Assembly: GCF_937892565.1 (NCBI RefSeq) | Contig: NZ_CALAHQ010000091.1 | Location: 28,815-92,814 of the forward strand | From: an uncultured Roseicyclus sp. | GTDB lineage: Bacteria > Pseudomonadota > Alphaproteobacteria > Rhodobacterales > Rhodobacteraceae | Length of the DNA stretch: 64,000 nucleotides | Direction of reading: 5' to 3' | In this document: positions 28,062 through 37,584 of the stretch, piece after piece | Numbering within the stretch: the first letter of the stretch is position 1 | How the letters are laid out: every line of letters begins with the position of its first letter | Translations under genes and position numbers: made by a program | The notes under the pieces: generated by a model | What the model was told of the DNA's origin: nothing | The model's database searches: none | What the model saw: the letters and a program-made list of their open reading frames with translations, nothing else

Positions 28062-30182
28062 ATGATGCTTGATGACCCTTTTCAAGGCGCTGGGGTCTTG
28101 CCAGATACCCATGATGGTCCGATCCTCGAGATCTCGAACCTGTCGATTTCGTTTTTCACCCGCGCGCGCGAGATCCCGGCAGTGATGGATTTCTCCTGCT
28201 CGGTCATGCCCGGTGAAGCGATGGGGCTGGTCGGTGAATCGGGCTGTGGCAAATCCACGGTCGCTTTGGGCGTGATGCAAGATCTGGGCACCAATGGCCG
28301 GATCGTTGGCGGCACAATCCGCTACAAGGGCCGTGATCTTGCCAGCCTTGGCGCGGACGAGTTGCGCGCCATCCGTGGCCGCGACATCGCGATGATTTAT
28401 CAAGAACCCATGGCCTCGTTGAACCCAGCCATGCGGATCGGCCAGCAACTGATCGAAGTGCCGATGATCCACGAAGGCATTTCCCGAACCCAAGCCTGGG
28501 CGCGCGCGCGCGAGATGGTGGCGGATGTGCGCCTCCCCGATCCCGAGCGCATCTTGCGCAGCTATCCCCACCAGCTTTCGGGTGGTCAACAGCAGCGCAT
28601 CGTCATCGCCATGGCCTTGATGTCCAAGCCGTCGCTCTTGATCCTTGATGAGCCCACGACCGCGCTTGATGTGACGGTCGAGGCGGCGGTGGTCGATCTG
28701 ATCAAGGATCTGGGCCGAAAATACGGCACCTCGATGCTGTTCATCAGCCACAACCTTGGGCTTGTCCTGGAAACCTGTGACAGGATTTGCGTGATGTATT
28801 CGGGAGAAGCGGTGGAAACCGGTGCCATCGGCGATGTCTTCAACCACATGCGCCACCCTTACACGCAGGCGCTCTTTCGCTCCATACCCCTGCCCGGTGC
28901 CGACAAGTCCGCCCGCCCCCTGCGGGCGATCCCGGGAAATTTTCCCCTGCCCCATGAACGGCCCAAGGGATGCAACTTCGGGCCGCGCTGCGATTACTTT
29001 GTGGCCGGTCGCTGTGACATGTCCGATGTGGCAATGGCCAGCATCGCACAGGGCGACCGGCACCAAAGCCGATGCCTGCGGGCCGATGACATCGATTGGG
29101 CCGCGCCGATGGTGGCCGGTGCCCAACAGACCGCCCCTGAAAAAGGGGATGTGGTGCTAGAGGTGCGCGATCTGAAGAAATACTACGAGGTCGCGGCCAA
29201 TGCCTTGTTCGGCGGTGGTGAAACGCGGGTGGTCAAGGCCAATGAAAGCCTGAGCTTTGCGGCGCGCGAAAGCGAGACGCTCGCCATCGTGGGCGAATCA
29301 GGTTGCGGCAAATCCACCTTGGCCAAGGTGCTGATGGGGCTGGAAACTGCCACCTCGGGCGAGGTGCTGCTTGATGGGAGCGCCATTCAGGACACCCCGA
29401 TCGAGGCGCGCGACACCCGCTTGGTGTCATCGATCCAGATGGTGTTCCAGAACCCGTTTGACACGCTGAACCCCTCGATGAGCGTGGGCCGCCAGATCAT
29501 CCGCGCGCTCGAGGTCTTTGGCATCGGCGCCTCGGATGCCGAGCGGCGCACCCGGATGCTGGATCTGCTTGATCTGGTCAAATTGCCCCGCGCCTTTGCC
29601 GAGCGGATGCCGCGGCAATTGTCGGGTGGCCAGAAACAGCGCGTGGGGATCGCGCGGGCCTTCGCGGGTGGCGCGCGGATCGTGGTGGCCGATGAACCGG
29701 TGTCGGCGCTTGATGTCAGCGTTCAGGCGGCCGTCACCGATCTGTTGATGGATATCCAGCGCCGTGAAAAGACGACGCTCCTGTTCATCAGCCATGATCT
29801 GTCGATCGTGCGCTATCTGAGCGACCGTGTGCTGGTGATGTATCTGGGCCATGTGGTCGAATTGGGCAGCACCGATCAGGTCTTCAGCCCCCCCTACCAC
29901 CCCTATACCGAGGCGCTGTTGTCGGCTGTTCCCATCGCCGATACCTCGGTTGCAAAACAGCGCATCGTGTTGGAGGGCGATATTCCCTCGGCGATGAACC
30001 CGCCGCCGGGGTGCCCGTTCCAGACGCGCTGCCGCTGGAAGGCACAGGTGCCGGGGGGGCTGTGCGAGACCCAAGTGCCGCCGATGCGCCGCTTGGCCGA
30101 GGGTCATGACATCAAGTGCCATCTGGCCATGGATGTTTTGGCCAGCATGGATCCTGTCATCACCTTTGCGCCCGGGGCGTGA
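28062..30182 (+). CDS. Fused double ABC ATPase (DppD-DppF type)
   Basis: This 706-residue protein contains two complete peptide/nickel-type ABC ATPases in one chain. The first (residues 15-300) has GESGCGKST, SGGQQQR and ILDEPTTALD. The second (about 365-650) has GESGCGKST, SGGQKQR and VADEPVSALD. Each ends in the oligopeptide-transport C-terminal domain with clustered cysteines (GCNFGPRCDYFVAGRCD; GCPFQTRCRWKAQ). Both ATP sites look intact. The fusion fixes a 1:1 ratio. The ATG at 28062 follows GGAAAGGAA. It is the last gene of the importer operon and is separated from the permease by the twin palindromes. Confidence 0.93.
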   Translation: MMLDDPFQGAGVLPDTHDGPILEISNLSISFFTRAREIPAVMDFSCSVMPGEAMGLVGESGCGKSTVALGVMQDLGTNGRIVGGTIRYKGRDLASLGADELRAIRGRDIAMIYQEPMASLNPAMRIGQQLIEVPMIHEGISRTQAWARAREMVADVRLPDPERILRSYPHQLSGGQQQRIVIAMALMSKPSLLILDEPTTALDVTVEAAVVDLIKDLGRKYGTSMLFISHNLGLVLETCDRICVMYSGEAVETGAIGDVFNHMRHPYTQALFRSIPLPGADKSARPLRAIPGNFPLPHERPKGCNFGPRCDYFVAGRCDMSDVAMASIAQGDRHQSRCLRADDIDWAAPMVAGAQQTAPEKGDVVLEVRDLKKYYEVAANALFGGGETRVVKANESLSFAARESETLAIVGESGCGKSTLAKVLMGLETATSGEVLLDGSAIQDTPIEARDTRLVSSIQMVFQNPFDTLNPSMSVGRQIIRALEVFGIGASDAERRTRMLDLLDLVKLPRAFAERMPRQLSGGQKQRVGIARAFAGGARIVVADEPVSALDVSVQAAVTDLLMDIQRREKTTLLFISHDLSIVRYLSDRVLVMYLGHVVELGSTDQVFSPPYHPYTEALLSAVPIADTSVAKQRIVLEGDIPSAMNPPPGCPFQTRCRWKAQVPGGLCETQVPPMRRLAEGHDIKCHLAMDVLASMDPVITFAPGA

Positions 30183-30188
30183 CGCGCT

Positions 30189-30713
30189 TCACCGCCGCCG
30201 CGCGGCCAACAGCCTGCGGCGACTGGGCACCAGCAGGTGATCGGGCAAGGCACGACCCGCATCGCAATGGGCCAGCGTCTTGCACAGACAATCCACCCGC
30301 CGCAGCGCAAGCACGATCAACACCGCCCCAAGCACCAGATTGACCACCGCCCCAAAGGGTCCGTGCAGCGCCACGATCATGGCGGCAAAGCCAAGGAGCA
30401 AGACAGCCCAGACCTGCGCTTCGGCCCTGAGGGCTGTCGCCATCAGATGGGCCGATGCCTCGGCCACTGACGTGTCGACATCCTGGCCAAACCAGCGCAA
30501 CCAGAACAAACGGCGCGCCTGCAGGGTGGTGCGATAGGACGGCGGCAATGCGTCACGCCCGAACAGGTCCGATGTGATGTTGTCCTCGATCCAGCACATG
30601 CGCAGCATGGCCAGCAACGCAAGGCTGCCCATCAGCCCGAGCGGCAGCCACGCCGCCGCAAGCGCACCCGCCGCCACAAGCGCGGCACCGATCAGAACAT
30701 GGGCCAGCCGCAT
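30189..30713 (-). CDS. Integral membrane protein of unknown function
   Basis: I do not recognise a family for this 174-residue protein. It has two hydrophobic hairpins: residues 1-40 (LAHVLIGAALVAAGALAAAWLPLGLMGSLALLAML) and about 100-138 (VWAVLLLGFAAMIVALHGPFGAVVNLVLGAVLIVLAL). Between them is a hydrophilic loop (EDNITSDLFGRDALPPSYRTTLQARRLFWLRWFGQDVDTS). It ends in a strongly basic tail (PSRRRLLAARRR). It converges with the ABC ATPase gene; the stops are six bases apart. Four spans are plausible. Confidence 0.72.
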   Translation of the reverse strand: MRLAHVLIGAALVAAGALAAAWLPLGLMGSLALLAMLRMCWIEDNITSDLFGRDALPPSYRTTLQARRLFWLRWFGQDVDTSVAEASAHLMATALRAEAQVWAVLLLGFAAMIVALHGPFGAVVNLVLGAVLIVLALRRVDCLCKTLAHCDAGRALPDHLLVPSRRRLLAARRR

Positions 30714-30782
30714 CCGAAGATCATCCCTGCCTTGATCCGACCGTTTCAGGATCGGACGCCAAGATCAGCATGGCAAATTGCA

Positions 30783-30794
30783 CCGCCATGGCGG
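30783..30794. repeat. 12-bp perfect palindrome CCGCCATGGCGG
   Basis: This is a self-complementary 12-mer in the divergent region between the membrane-protein gene and the Tat-exported hydrolase gene. It overlaps the left arm of the three-way junction described next, so the two structures would be mutually exclusive. Confidence 0.5.
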
Positions 30795-30853
30795 AAAAAA
30801 TCTCTGGCCGTGCCGTCACGGCGGCAAAACCTTGCCGATGCAAGGATTTCCGC
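30791..30853. other. Potential three-way-junction RNA or DNA element
   Basis: An outer helix GCGGAAA (30791-30797) / TTTCCGC (30847-30853) encloses two perfect hairpins: GCCGTG-CCGT-CACGGC (30807-30822) and CCTTGC-CGAT-GCAAGG (30830-30845), joined by GGCAAAA. On the minus strand one loop reads ACGG. The element is 83 bases upstream of the plus-strand hydrolase and 77 bases upstream of the minus-strand membrane protein, so it could be a 5' leader element of either. No known riboswitch fits. Confidence 0.4.
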
Positions 30854-30935
30854 AGCACAGAGGCGGCTCACATATAGTCTTTCCTGAATATATCGGCCGC
30901 GCTAGTGTCGCCACACATGCAACAGGAGACCCGCC

Positions 30936-31856
30936 ATGCAGATCACCCGCCGCCGCCTGATGACGACCGCAACCGCGGCCCTCGCCTTTGGCGCCCTGCC
31001 CCGTCGCGGCTGGACCGAAACCCGCATCAGCCTTGGGGATATGGAGATCTTGACCCTGTCGGATGGCACGCTCAGCTTGCCTGCCGATCTTATCTTTGGG
31101 CCCATGCCCCAAGATGAGCTTGCGCCGATTCTGGCGGGCTTTGGCATCGATCCGGCCGCGCCGCTGGCGCCGCCCTGCAACATCACGCTTTTGCGCATGG
31201 GCGATACGCTTGCGCTGTTCGATGCGGGATCAGGCAGCGGGTTTCAGGCCGGTGTCGGTCGCCTGCCCGACGCGCTGGCGGCCGCCGGGATCGACCCCTT
31301 GGATGTTACCCATGTGATCTTTACCCACGGCCATCCAGACCATCTGTGGGGCGCGCTCGATGATTTCGACGAGCCAGCCTTTGCCAATGCCACCCATATG
31401 ATGGGCCAGATCGAATTCGACTACTGGATGGATGGCGCAACGGTGGACAGCATCGGGGCCGACCGCGCAAGCTTTGCCGTGGGCGCCAAGCGGCGGCTCG
31501 AGGTGCTGGCGGGTGACATGGTGCTGTTTGGCGATGGTGACGTGGTCTTGCCGGGGATCCGTGCCTTGTCTTCACCCGGTCACACGCCGGGGCATATGTG
31601 CTTTGTCTTGGGCGAAGGGCCGGATGCGGTGATGATCCTGGGCGATGCGATTGGAAATGGCCATATCGCCTTTGCCCGGCCCGGATGGATTTCGGGGTCG
31701 GATCAGGACCCAAGCCTCGCCGCGCAAACCCGCTTGGCGCTGTTTGACCAGATTGTGGGCCAGAACATGGCTGTGGTTGGATTTCACCTGCCCGAAGGCG
31801 GAATAGGCCGGGCAAGGGCCATGGCGGACGGGTTCGAATTTCTGCCGTCTTTGTGA
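30936..31856 (+). CDS. Tat-exported MBL-fold metallo-hydrolase
   Basis: This 306-residue protein begins with a Tat signal (MQITRRRLMTTATAALAFGALPRRGW). The mature part is a metallo-beta-lactamase fold: the dinuclear metal motif HGHPDH at residues 131-136, SSPGHTPGHM (third histidine), ILGDAIGN (bridging aspartate) and FHLPEGG (last histidine). The family covers lactonases, thiol hydrolases and others; the substrate is unknown. The ATG has AGGAGA upstream. The 222 bases before it carry the structured element at 30791-30853. It converges with nrdJ across a strong terminator. Confidence 0.88.
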   Translation: MQITRRRLMTTATAALAFGALPRRGWTETRISLGDMEILTLSDGTLSLPADLIFGPMPQDELAPILAGFGIDPAAPLAPPCNITLLRMGDTLALFDAGSGSGFQAGVGRLPDALAAAGIDPLDVTHVIFTHGHPDHLWGALDDFDEPAFANATHMMGQIEFDYWMDGATVDSIGADRASFAVGAKRRLEVLAGDMVLFGDGDVVLPGIRALSSPGHTPGHMCFVLGEGPDAVMILGDAIGNGHIAFARPGWISGSDQDPSLAAQTRLALFDQIVGQNMAVVGFHLPEGGIGRARAMADGFEFLPSL

Positions 31857-31890
31857 CCTGTTGCCCCAAAGCTATCGGTCTAGGGCTCAC

Positions 31891-31927
31891 GGTTTAAAAA
31901 GAAAAAGGGGGAGCCAACGGCTCCCCC
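31891..31927 (-). terminator. Rho-independent terminator of nrdJ
   Basis: GGGGGAGCC (31907-31915) and GGCTCCCCC (31919-31927) form a perfect 9-bp stem with a 3-base loop. Read on the minus strand it is followed by TTTTTCTTTTTAAA, a classical U-tract. A second GC hairpin lies closer to the nrdJ stop, at about 32020-32041. Confidence 0.9.
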
Positions 31928-32049
31928 AAGGTTCGCTGATCAGGCTCTGAATGTCTGCCCGAAGTTTCTGCCTGCGGCCTGATCCGCGTCTGAGGCGAGC
32001 GCACCCGCCCCGGATGACAGGCGCCCCTGTGGGGGACGCCCGGTTCTTG

Positions 32050-35000
32050 TCAGCTGCACCCGCTGGTCCCGCCGCAGGTGTTGCACTTCATGCAGGTGCC
32101 GTTGCGCACCAGCGTGTAGTTGCCGCATTCGCCACAAGCCTCGCCCTCGTAGCCCTGCATCTTGGCACGGGTGGAGGCATCCATGCTGACCGTGCCGGTG
32201 GCCACCGCCGTGCTGGTGGCGACCGCCGCGATGGTCGTGCCAAAGCGCGTTTCAGCGGGGATCAGGGTTTGCAGCGTGGCGACCGTATCGGCGCCACCTT
32301 GGAACACCAGCAATTCCTGAGGCGCGCGCTTGCGCAGATAGCCGGTCGATGCCACCTGTTTGAGCACTTCGATGGGCGTCGAGCCACGGCTTTCGGGCAC
32401 TTCGCGGATGTTGGACACGCCTTCTTCGGCGCCGCGCCCCACATCGTCAAAGCTGGTGCCTTGCGGCTGGACATGCGCCAGATCGGTGCGGTCCAGATAG
32501 CTCACCGCCAGTTCGCGGAAGATGTAATCAAGGATCGAGGTCGCGTTCTTGATCGAATCATTGCCCTGCACCATCCCCGAGGGTTCGAATTTGGTGAAGG
32601 TGAAGGCATCGACGAATTCCTCCAGCGGCACGCCGTATTGAAGCCCGACCGATACCGCGATGGCAAAGTTGTTCATCATCGCCCGGAAGCCCGCGCCTTC
32701 CTTGTGCATGTCGATGAAGATCTCGCCCAGCGTGCCGTCCTTGTATTCGCCGGTCCGCAGATAGACCTTGTGGCCGCCGACGATCGCCTTTTGCGTATAG
32801 CCCTTGCGCCGCTCGGGCAGCTTTTCGCGATGCGCCTTGATGATTTCCTTGATCACGATCTTTTCGACGATCTTTTCGGCCAGCACCTGTGCCTTTTGCA
32901 TGCTGGTGCCCGATTCCAGCACCTCGGCCGCTTCCTCGTCGTCTTCGACCAAGGCCGAGGCCAGTGGCTGAGACAGCTTGGACCCATCGCGATAGAGCGC
33001 GTTGGCCTTTACCCCCAATGACCACGACAGCTCATAGGCTTTCTGGCAATCCTCGATGGTGGCGGAATTGGGCATGTTGATCGTCTTGGAGATCGCCCCC
33101 GAGATAAAGGATTGCGCCGCCGCCATCATGTAGATGTGCGCGTTCACGCCCAGATAGCGCTTGCCCTTCTTGCCGCAGGGATTGGCGCAATCGAAGACAT
33201 GGTAATGCTGGGGTTTGAGAAACGGCGCGCCTTCCAGCGTCATGGTTCCGCAGACATGGTCGTTGGCGGCGTCGACATCGGCTTTGGTAAAGCCCAGGTG
33301 ACGCAGCATGTCAAAGGTCGGGTCGTTCAGCTTGGCCGCCGGAATGCCCAGCGTCTTGGTGCAGAATTCTTCGCCCAGCGTCCACTGGTTGAACACAAAG
33401 CGGATATCAAAGGCCGACGGCAGCGCGGCCTCGATCCGTGCGATCTCGCGCGGGCCGAACCCGTGACCGATCAACGATGTGTGGTTGATGCCGGGCGCCT
33501 GGCCCAGCGTGCCGTGACCCACCGCATAGGCGATGATCTCTTCGATCTCGGCCGAGCCATAGCCCAGCGTTTCCAAGGCCCCCGGAACCGACTGGTTGAT
33601 GATCTTGAAATAGCCGCCACCGGCCAGTTTCTTGAACTTGACCAGCGCGAAATCGGGCTCGATCCCGGTGGTGTCGCAATCCATCACCAGACCGATGGTG
33701 CCCGTGGGCGCGATCACCGTGGCTTGCGCATTGCGATAGCCATGCGCCTCGCCCAGACGCAGCGCCTCGTCCCAGGATTGCCGTGCAAGGGCGACCAGAC
33801 GCTCATCGGGGCAGTTGGCATGATCAAGCGCCACGGGGTTCACATTGACCGTCTCATAGCCATCGATCTGGCCATGGGCGGCCGCGCGATGATTGCGGAT
33901 GACGCGCAGCATGTGATCGCGGTTGCGCGCGAACCCTGCAAACGGGCCCAGCTCGGCCGCGATTTCCGCCGATGTGGCATAGGCCACGCCGGTCATGATG
34001 GCGGTCAGCGCCCCGCACATGGCGCGGCCCTCGTCGCTGTCATAGCCAAGGCCCATGTTCATCAGCAAGCCGCCGATATTGGCATAGCCCAGACCCAGCG
34101 TGCGGAAATCATAACTTTGCTGCGCGATTTCCTTGGAGGGGAATTGTGCCATCATCACGCTGATCTCAAGGGTCAGCGTCCACAGGCGGCAGGCATGCAT
34201 GTAGCCTTCGGCATCGAACGCGCCGTTGCCGTAAAAGGTCAACAGGTTCATCGACGCAAGGTTGCAGGCGGTATCGTCGAGGAACATGTATTCCGAACAG
34301 GGGTTCGAGCCACGGATCGCGCCATCGACAGGGCAGGTGTGCCATGCGTTGACCGTGTCGTGAAACTGAATGCCCGGATCGGCACAGGCCCAGGCCGCGT
34401 GGCCCACTTTTTCCCAAAGGTCGCGGGCTTTCAGCGTCTTGGACACCTTGCCGCCCACGCGGTTGATCAGCTTCCAGTCATCATCGGTCTCGACCGCCTT
34501 GAGAAAGGCGTCGGTCACGCGGATCGAATTGTTGGAATTCTGCCCCGAGACCGAGGCATAGGCCTCACTGTCCCAATCGGTGTCATAGGTCGGGAACTCG
34601 ATCGAGGTGTAGCCCTGACGCGCGTAATCAAGCACGCGCTTGACATAGGTTTCGGGGATCGAGGCCGATTTGGCCGCGCGGATCGCCTTTTTCAACGCCT
34701 CGTTCTTTGCCGGATCAACGGCATCGTCGATGGCGCCATCCCAGCCGGCGATGGCGGTGAAAATGGCGTTGAGCATTTTCTCATGGGTCTTGGAGCCCGC
34801 GACAAGGCTTGCCACCTTCTGCTCTTCGATCACCTTCCAGTCGATGAAGGCCTCGATATCGGGGTGGTCGGCATCGACGATGACCATCTTGGCCGCGCGC
34901 CGCGTGGTGCCGCCCGACTTGATCGCGCCCGCCGCCCGGTCACCGATCTTGAGAAAGCCCATCAGGCCGCTGGATTTGCCGCCACCCGACAGCTTTTCAC

Positions 35001-35724
35001 CCGCGCCGCGCAGATGGCTGAAATTGGTGCCCGTGCCCGAGCCGTATTTGAACAGCCGCGCCTCGCGCACCCACAGATCCATGATGCCGCCCTCGTTCAC
35101 GAGGTCGTCGTTCACGCCCTGAATGAAGCAGGCATGCGGCTGCGGATGTTCATAGCTGGAGGTGGATTTCGTCAGCTGGCCCGTCTTGTAATCGACATAG
35201 TAATGCCCCTGCGCCGGACCGTCGATGCCATAGGCCCAATGCAGGCCCGTGTTGAACCATTGCGGGCTGTTGGGGGCGGCCATCTGGCGCGCCAGCATCA
35301 GCTGCATCTCGTCGAAATAGGCGCGCGCATCGGTTTCAGTGGTGAAATAGCCACCCTTCCATCCCCAATAGGCCCAAGCGCCCGCCAAACGGCGGAATAC
35401 CTGCTTGGCGGAAGTTTCGCCGACGATCCTTTGATCTTCGGGCAGCGTCGACAGCGCCGCGTCATCGGCCACCTGACGCCACAAGAACTCGGGCACGCCC
35501 TTTTCCCTGACGGGCTTGAGCCGTGCGGGCACGCCGGCCTTGCGGAAATATTTCTGCGCAATCACATCCGATGCGACCTGACTCCAGCCAAGGGGCACTT
35601 CGACATCATCAAGCTTGAATACGACCGTACCATCGGGATTGCGGATCTCGGATGTCGTCGTGGTGAATTCCAGATCGGCATAGGTATCCGCACCGGCCTT
35701 GGTCAATCTGCGTTCGATTTTCAT
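32050..35724 (-). CDS. nrdJ: Vitamin B12-dependent (class II) ribonucleotide reductase
   Basis: NrdJ reduces ribonucleotides with adenosylcobalamin, independently of oxygen. The 1,224-residue product matches the long alphaproteobacterial form. Visible features are [15 protein letters not shown] near residue 150, the thiyl-radical/substrate region with [21 protein letters not shown], and [34 protein letters not shown]. The C-terminal cysteine ribbon ([28 protein letters not shown]) probably contains the redox-active pair and a zinc site. No NrdAB or NrdEF is in the window. The terminator at 31891-31927 ends the unit; upstream there is a candidate NrdR box. Confidence 0.96.
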   Translation of the reverse strand: MKIERRLTKAGADTYADLEFTTTTSEIRNPDGTVVFKLDDVEVPLGWSQVASDVIAQKYFRKAGVPARLKPVREKGVPEFLWRQVADDAALSTLPEDQRIVGETSAKQVFRRLAGAWAYWGWKGGYFTTETDARAYFDEMQLMLARQMAAPNSPQWFNTGLHWAYGIDGPAQGHYYVDYKTGQLTKSTSSYEHPQPHACFIQGVNDDLVNEGGIMDLWVREARLFKYGSGTGTNFSHLRGAGEKLSGGGKSSGLMGFLKIGDRAAGAIKSGGTTRRAAKMVIVDADHPDIEAFIDWKVIEEQKVASLVAGSKTHEKMLNAIFTAIAGWDGAIDDAVDPAKNEALKKAIRAAKSASIPETYVKRVLDYARQGYTSIEFPTYDTDWDSEAYASVSGQNSNNSIRVTDAFLKAVETDDDWKLINRVGGKVSKTLKARDLWEKVGHAAWACADPGIQFHDTVNAWHTCPVDGAIRGSNPCSEYMFLDDTACNLASMNLLTFYGNGAFDAEGYMHACRLWTLTLEISVMMAQFPSKEIAQQSYDFRTLGLGYANIGGLLMNMGLGYDSDEGRAMCGALTAIMTGVAYATSAEIAAELGPFAGFARNRDHMLRVIRNHRAAAHGQIDGYETVNVNPVALDHANCPDERLVALARQSWDEALRLGEAHGYRNAQATVIAPTGTIGLVMDCDTTGIEPDFALVKFKKLAGGGYFKIINQSVPGALETLGYGSAEIEEIIAYAVGHGTLGQAPGINHTSLIGHGFGPREIARIEAALPSAFDIRFVFNQWTLGEEFCTKTLGIPAAKLNDPTFDMLRHLGFTKADVDAANDHVCGTMTLEGAPFLKPQHYHVFDCANPCGKKGKRYLGVNAHIYMMAAAQSFISGAISKTINMPNSATIEDCQKAYELSWSLGVKANALYRDGSKLSQPLASALVEDDEEAAEVLESGTSMQKAQVLAEKIVEKIVIKEIIKAHREKLPERRKGYTQKAIVGGHKVYLRTGEYKDGTLGEIFIDMHKEGAGFRAMMNNFAIAVSVGLQYGVPLEEFVDAFTFTKFEPSGMVQGNDSIKNATSILDYIFRELAVSYLDRTDLAHVQPQGTSFDDVGRGAEEGVSNIREVPESRGSTPIEVLKQVASTGYLRKRAPQELLVFQGGADTVATLQTLIPAETRFGTTIAAVATSTAVATGTVSMDASTRAKMQGYEGEACGECGNYTLVRNGTCMKCNTCGGTSGCS

Positions 35725-36289
35725 GTCTCTGCCCCTCTCAACATTATGGTCTCATACGCACGCCCGGCCCGCGTCGTTGCGCCCTGACCGGTTTTGAACA
35801 GAAAAATACCACGGCATGCGACGGACCCTGAAGGGTCCAACGATGGTTGGCCCTGTCTCGCGGACCTGCTTGCTTGTGCCGGGATTTCTCCCTGTCCCCG
35901 CCGGGCTGCACCATATGTAGTGGCGCTTGCACCCAGCCCACACAAACTGACGTAGGGCAGCCGTCTTGGTCAATCGTTTTTTTCTCGGGGTTACGGCAAT
36001 AATGGGTTGAATTCGGACGCGATGCGCGTGCCGCGAATTGCCCGATGATTCCCCATGGCGGGCCATCCCGGCCACGTCCGAAAAGAACCGCTGAATTCCC
36101 CGGGCCTTAGCGCCGTTCATTCATCATCTGGGTGAAAACATGCAGACAGGCCTTGATCGGATCAAGGCAGTCGTTCCTGACCGCGCGAGACGAAAATTTC
36201 TGTGGAGAACCCCCAGGGCCAATCGGGTTGCCCCCAGATTTGGACATCCGTGGCAAAACGACGACCATATGTGGTGGCAGGGCGGAAAT
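35725..36289 (-). promoter_or_regulatory. Long nrdJ leader/promoter region without a gene
   Basis: These 565 bases hold no reading frame with protein-like composition. A TTGACC hexamer near 35966-35971 (minus strand) could be a -35 element. The NrdR-like site at 35909-35922 lies downstream of it. The motif ACCATATGTAGTGGC (35910-35924) recurs with one change as ACCATATGTGGTGGC at 36264-36278, next to the 3' end of tRNA-Pro. No cobalamin riboswitch core was seen. Confidence 0.4.
35909..35922 (-). promoter_or_regulatory. Candidate NrdR box upstream of nrdJ
   Basis: On the minus strand the site reads CACTACATATGGTG, which matches 12 of 14 positions of the known NrdR consensus CAC-WATATATW-GTG. 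A degenerate partner (35941-35954, ending GTTTGTG) lies 32 bases away centre to centre, the three-helical-turn spacing usual for NrdR box pairs. Confidence 0.4.
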
Positions 36290-36366
36290 TGGTCGGGGCG
36301 GCGAGATTCGAACTCACGACCTTCTGTACCCAAAACAGACGCGCTACCAGACTGCGCTACGCCCCG
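36290..36366 (-). tRNA. tRNA-Pro (anticodon UGG)
   Basis: Read on the minus strand the gene starts CGGGGCGTAGCGCAG, has the anticodon arm TCTGT-TTTGGGT-ACAGA (anticodon TGG), the T arm GTTCGAATC, and a matching acceptor strand GCCCCG. The 3' CCA is encoded (36290-36292 on the complement). It is 77 nt long with no intron or unusual arm. Confidence 0.95.
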
Positions 36367-36415
36367 ACGTGAGCCCCCTTTAAAGCCCGGTGACGGCCTT
36401 GGAAAGCCCCTCTGA

Positions 36416-36898
36416 TCAGGGCGCCGAACATGGCCATGCGGCGCGGTCCGGGGCAATGGCGGGATGGCGCAGGACATCGCCCGGCGAAAAGCCGAACTGA
36501 TCCGACAGACCGCCGTTGATTTCCAGCACGAACTGGATCGCATCGCCGCCCGGGATCGGCGTCCGATCCAGTGGCACGGCGTTGGCATGGATACGTTGTA
36601 CCGTGCCGGTTTCGTCGGCAAAAATCATGTCAAGCGGGATCAGGGTGTTTTCCATCCAGAAGCGGACAGGTTCGGGGCGGTCATAGACAAACAACATCCC
36701 CGTCATGCGCGGCATCTCGGGCACATGCATCAGACCCTGTGACCGCTCAGCGGGGGTATCGGCCACATCGATGCGAAACCGGGCCGTTCCGAAATCGCCC
36801 CGGATCTCGATCTGATCGGCGCGACACGCAAAAGCGGGCGTGCCCGCCAGCGATATCACCGTCAGCGCAGTCGCAACACCAAGCAAAGCAAGGCGCAT
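36416..36898 (-). CDS. DUF192 family exported protein
   Basis: This 160-residue protein has a signal peptide (MRLALLGVATALTVISLAGTPAFA, cleavage before CRAD). The DUF192 core follows: ADTPAERSQGLMHVPEMPRMTGMLFVYDRPEPVRFWMENTLIPLDMIFADETGTV. The function of this family is not established. The ATG at 36898 is selected by the AAAGGGGGG site; a longer in-frame start has no support. It is 11 bases downstream of the cold-shock gene and probably cotranscribed with it, an association common in this family. Confidence 0.87.
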   Translation of the reverse strand: MRLALLGVATALTVISLAGTPAFACRADQIEIRGDFGTARFRIDVADTPAERSQGLMHVPEMPRMTGMLFVYDRPEPVRFWMENTLIPLDMIFADETGTVQRIHANAVPLDRTPIPGGDAIQFVLEINGGLSDQFGFSPGDVLRHPAIAPDRAAWPCSAP

Positions 36899-36909
36899 GC
36901 GCCCCCCTT

Positions 36910-37419
36910 TCAGACAAAATCCCAACTGCGCACTTCGGCGGCCATGTTGCCCCGCGGGCCTTCGACGACCTTCATCGCCACGGCTTCACCGGGCAACAGA
37001 TCGGCCAGACCACAGCTGCGCAGCACCTCGGCATGAACAAATATGTCTTCAGGATGCCCAAAGACATTTGCAAAGCCAAACCCTTTTGCCTTGTCGAACC
37101 ATTTTACCCGGGCGGGCACAAACGGCACGCCGGGGGCCAGATCCTCGGTGGTGTCGTAATCCTCACCATCAGGACCGCTCGCCGGGCCGATCGACACAAC
37201 CTCGCTGGCCTGCACGCCACGCGGCGTGACCTGAACCCGCACAGTGATGCGCGCGTCCTCGGCGACCGACCCTTGTCCGAAATTTCTCAGAACATTCGCA
37301 TGCAGCAAGATGTCGGGCCCAGGTTCGTCCGATACAATGAACCCGAACCCCTTACCCACATCAAACCACTTAACACGGCCCTCAACGGTGAGCGGCTCGT
37401 CGTTTATTTCATCCGCCAT
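36910..37419 (-). CDS. Two-domain cold-shock protein
   Basis: This 169-residue protein carries two cold-shock OB domains. The first (residues 10-75) has VKWFDVGKGFGFIVSDE and DILLHANVL. The second (about 100-168) has VKWFDKAKGFGFANVFG and DIFVHAEVLRSCG. Both keep the RNP1 (KGFGF) and RNP2-like aromatic nucleic-acid-binding surfaces. They are separated by an acidic linker (GPDGEDYDTTEDLAPG). Double-domain CSPs are typical of alphaproteobacteria and act as RNA chaperones. The start MADEIND at 37419 is preferred to a non-homologous upstream extension. Confidence 0.92.
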   Translation of the reverse strand: MADEINDEPLTVEGRVKWFDVGKGFGFIVSDEPGPDILLHANVLRNFGQGSVAEDARITVRVQVTPRGVQASEVVSIGPASGPDGEDYDTTEDLAPGVPFVPARVKWFDKAKGFGFANVFGHPEDIFVHAEVLRSCGLADLLPGEAVAMKVVEGPRGNMAAEVRSWDFV

Positions 37420-37584
37420 ACTGGCCCGTCCCGTACCATGCCCATCCTGAGCGATGCGTAGATGGTAACGTTTTGGTGACGCGGGCCTCAAGACACAAGG
37501 CGAAAAACCGCTCTGCGCAAAAGATTGAAATCGCTATCCTTTGAGCAAAACGCAGGATCCGGATGTTTCAGACACATGTCCCGG

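Noticed and set aside
26340..29126. 928-codon minus-strand frame opposite the permease and ATPase genes
   Set aside because: It is a shadow of three well-supported ABC genes and crosses the palindromes; its composition is not protein-like.
30791..30853. Guanidine-II (mini-ykkC) riboswitch on the minus strand
   Set aside because: Only one of the two hairpin loops is ACGG; the other is ATCG, and the downstream gene is not a guanidine transporter or carboxylase.
33112..35787. 891-codon plus-strand frame opposite nrdJ
   Set aside because: nrdJ on the minus strand is unmistakable, with motifs along its full length.
35752..36120. 122-codon minus-strand frame upstream of nrdJ
   Set aside because: It has no ribosome site, an arginine-rich composition and no family resemblance, and it overlaps the likely promoter and NrdR-like site.
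35725..36289. Cobalamin riboswitch upstream of nrdJ
   Set aside because: The region is long enough and the enzyme uses B12, but I could not find the conserved B12-box core or a compatible fold by eye.
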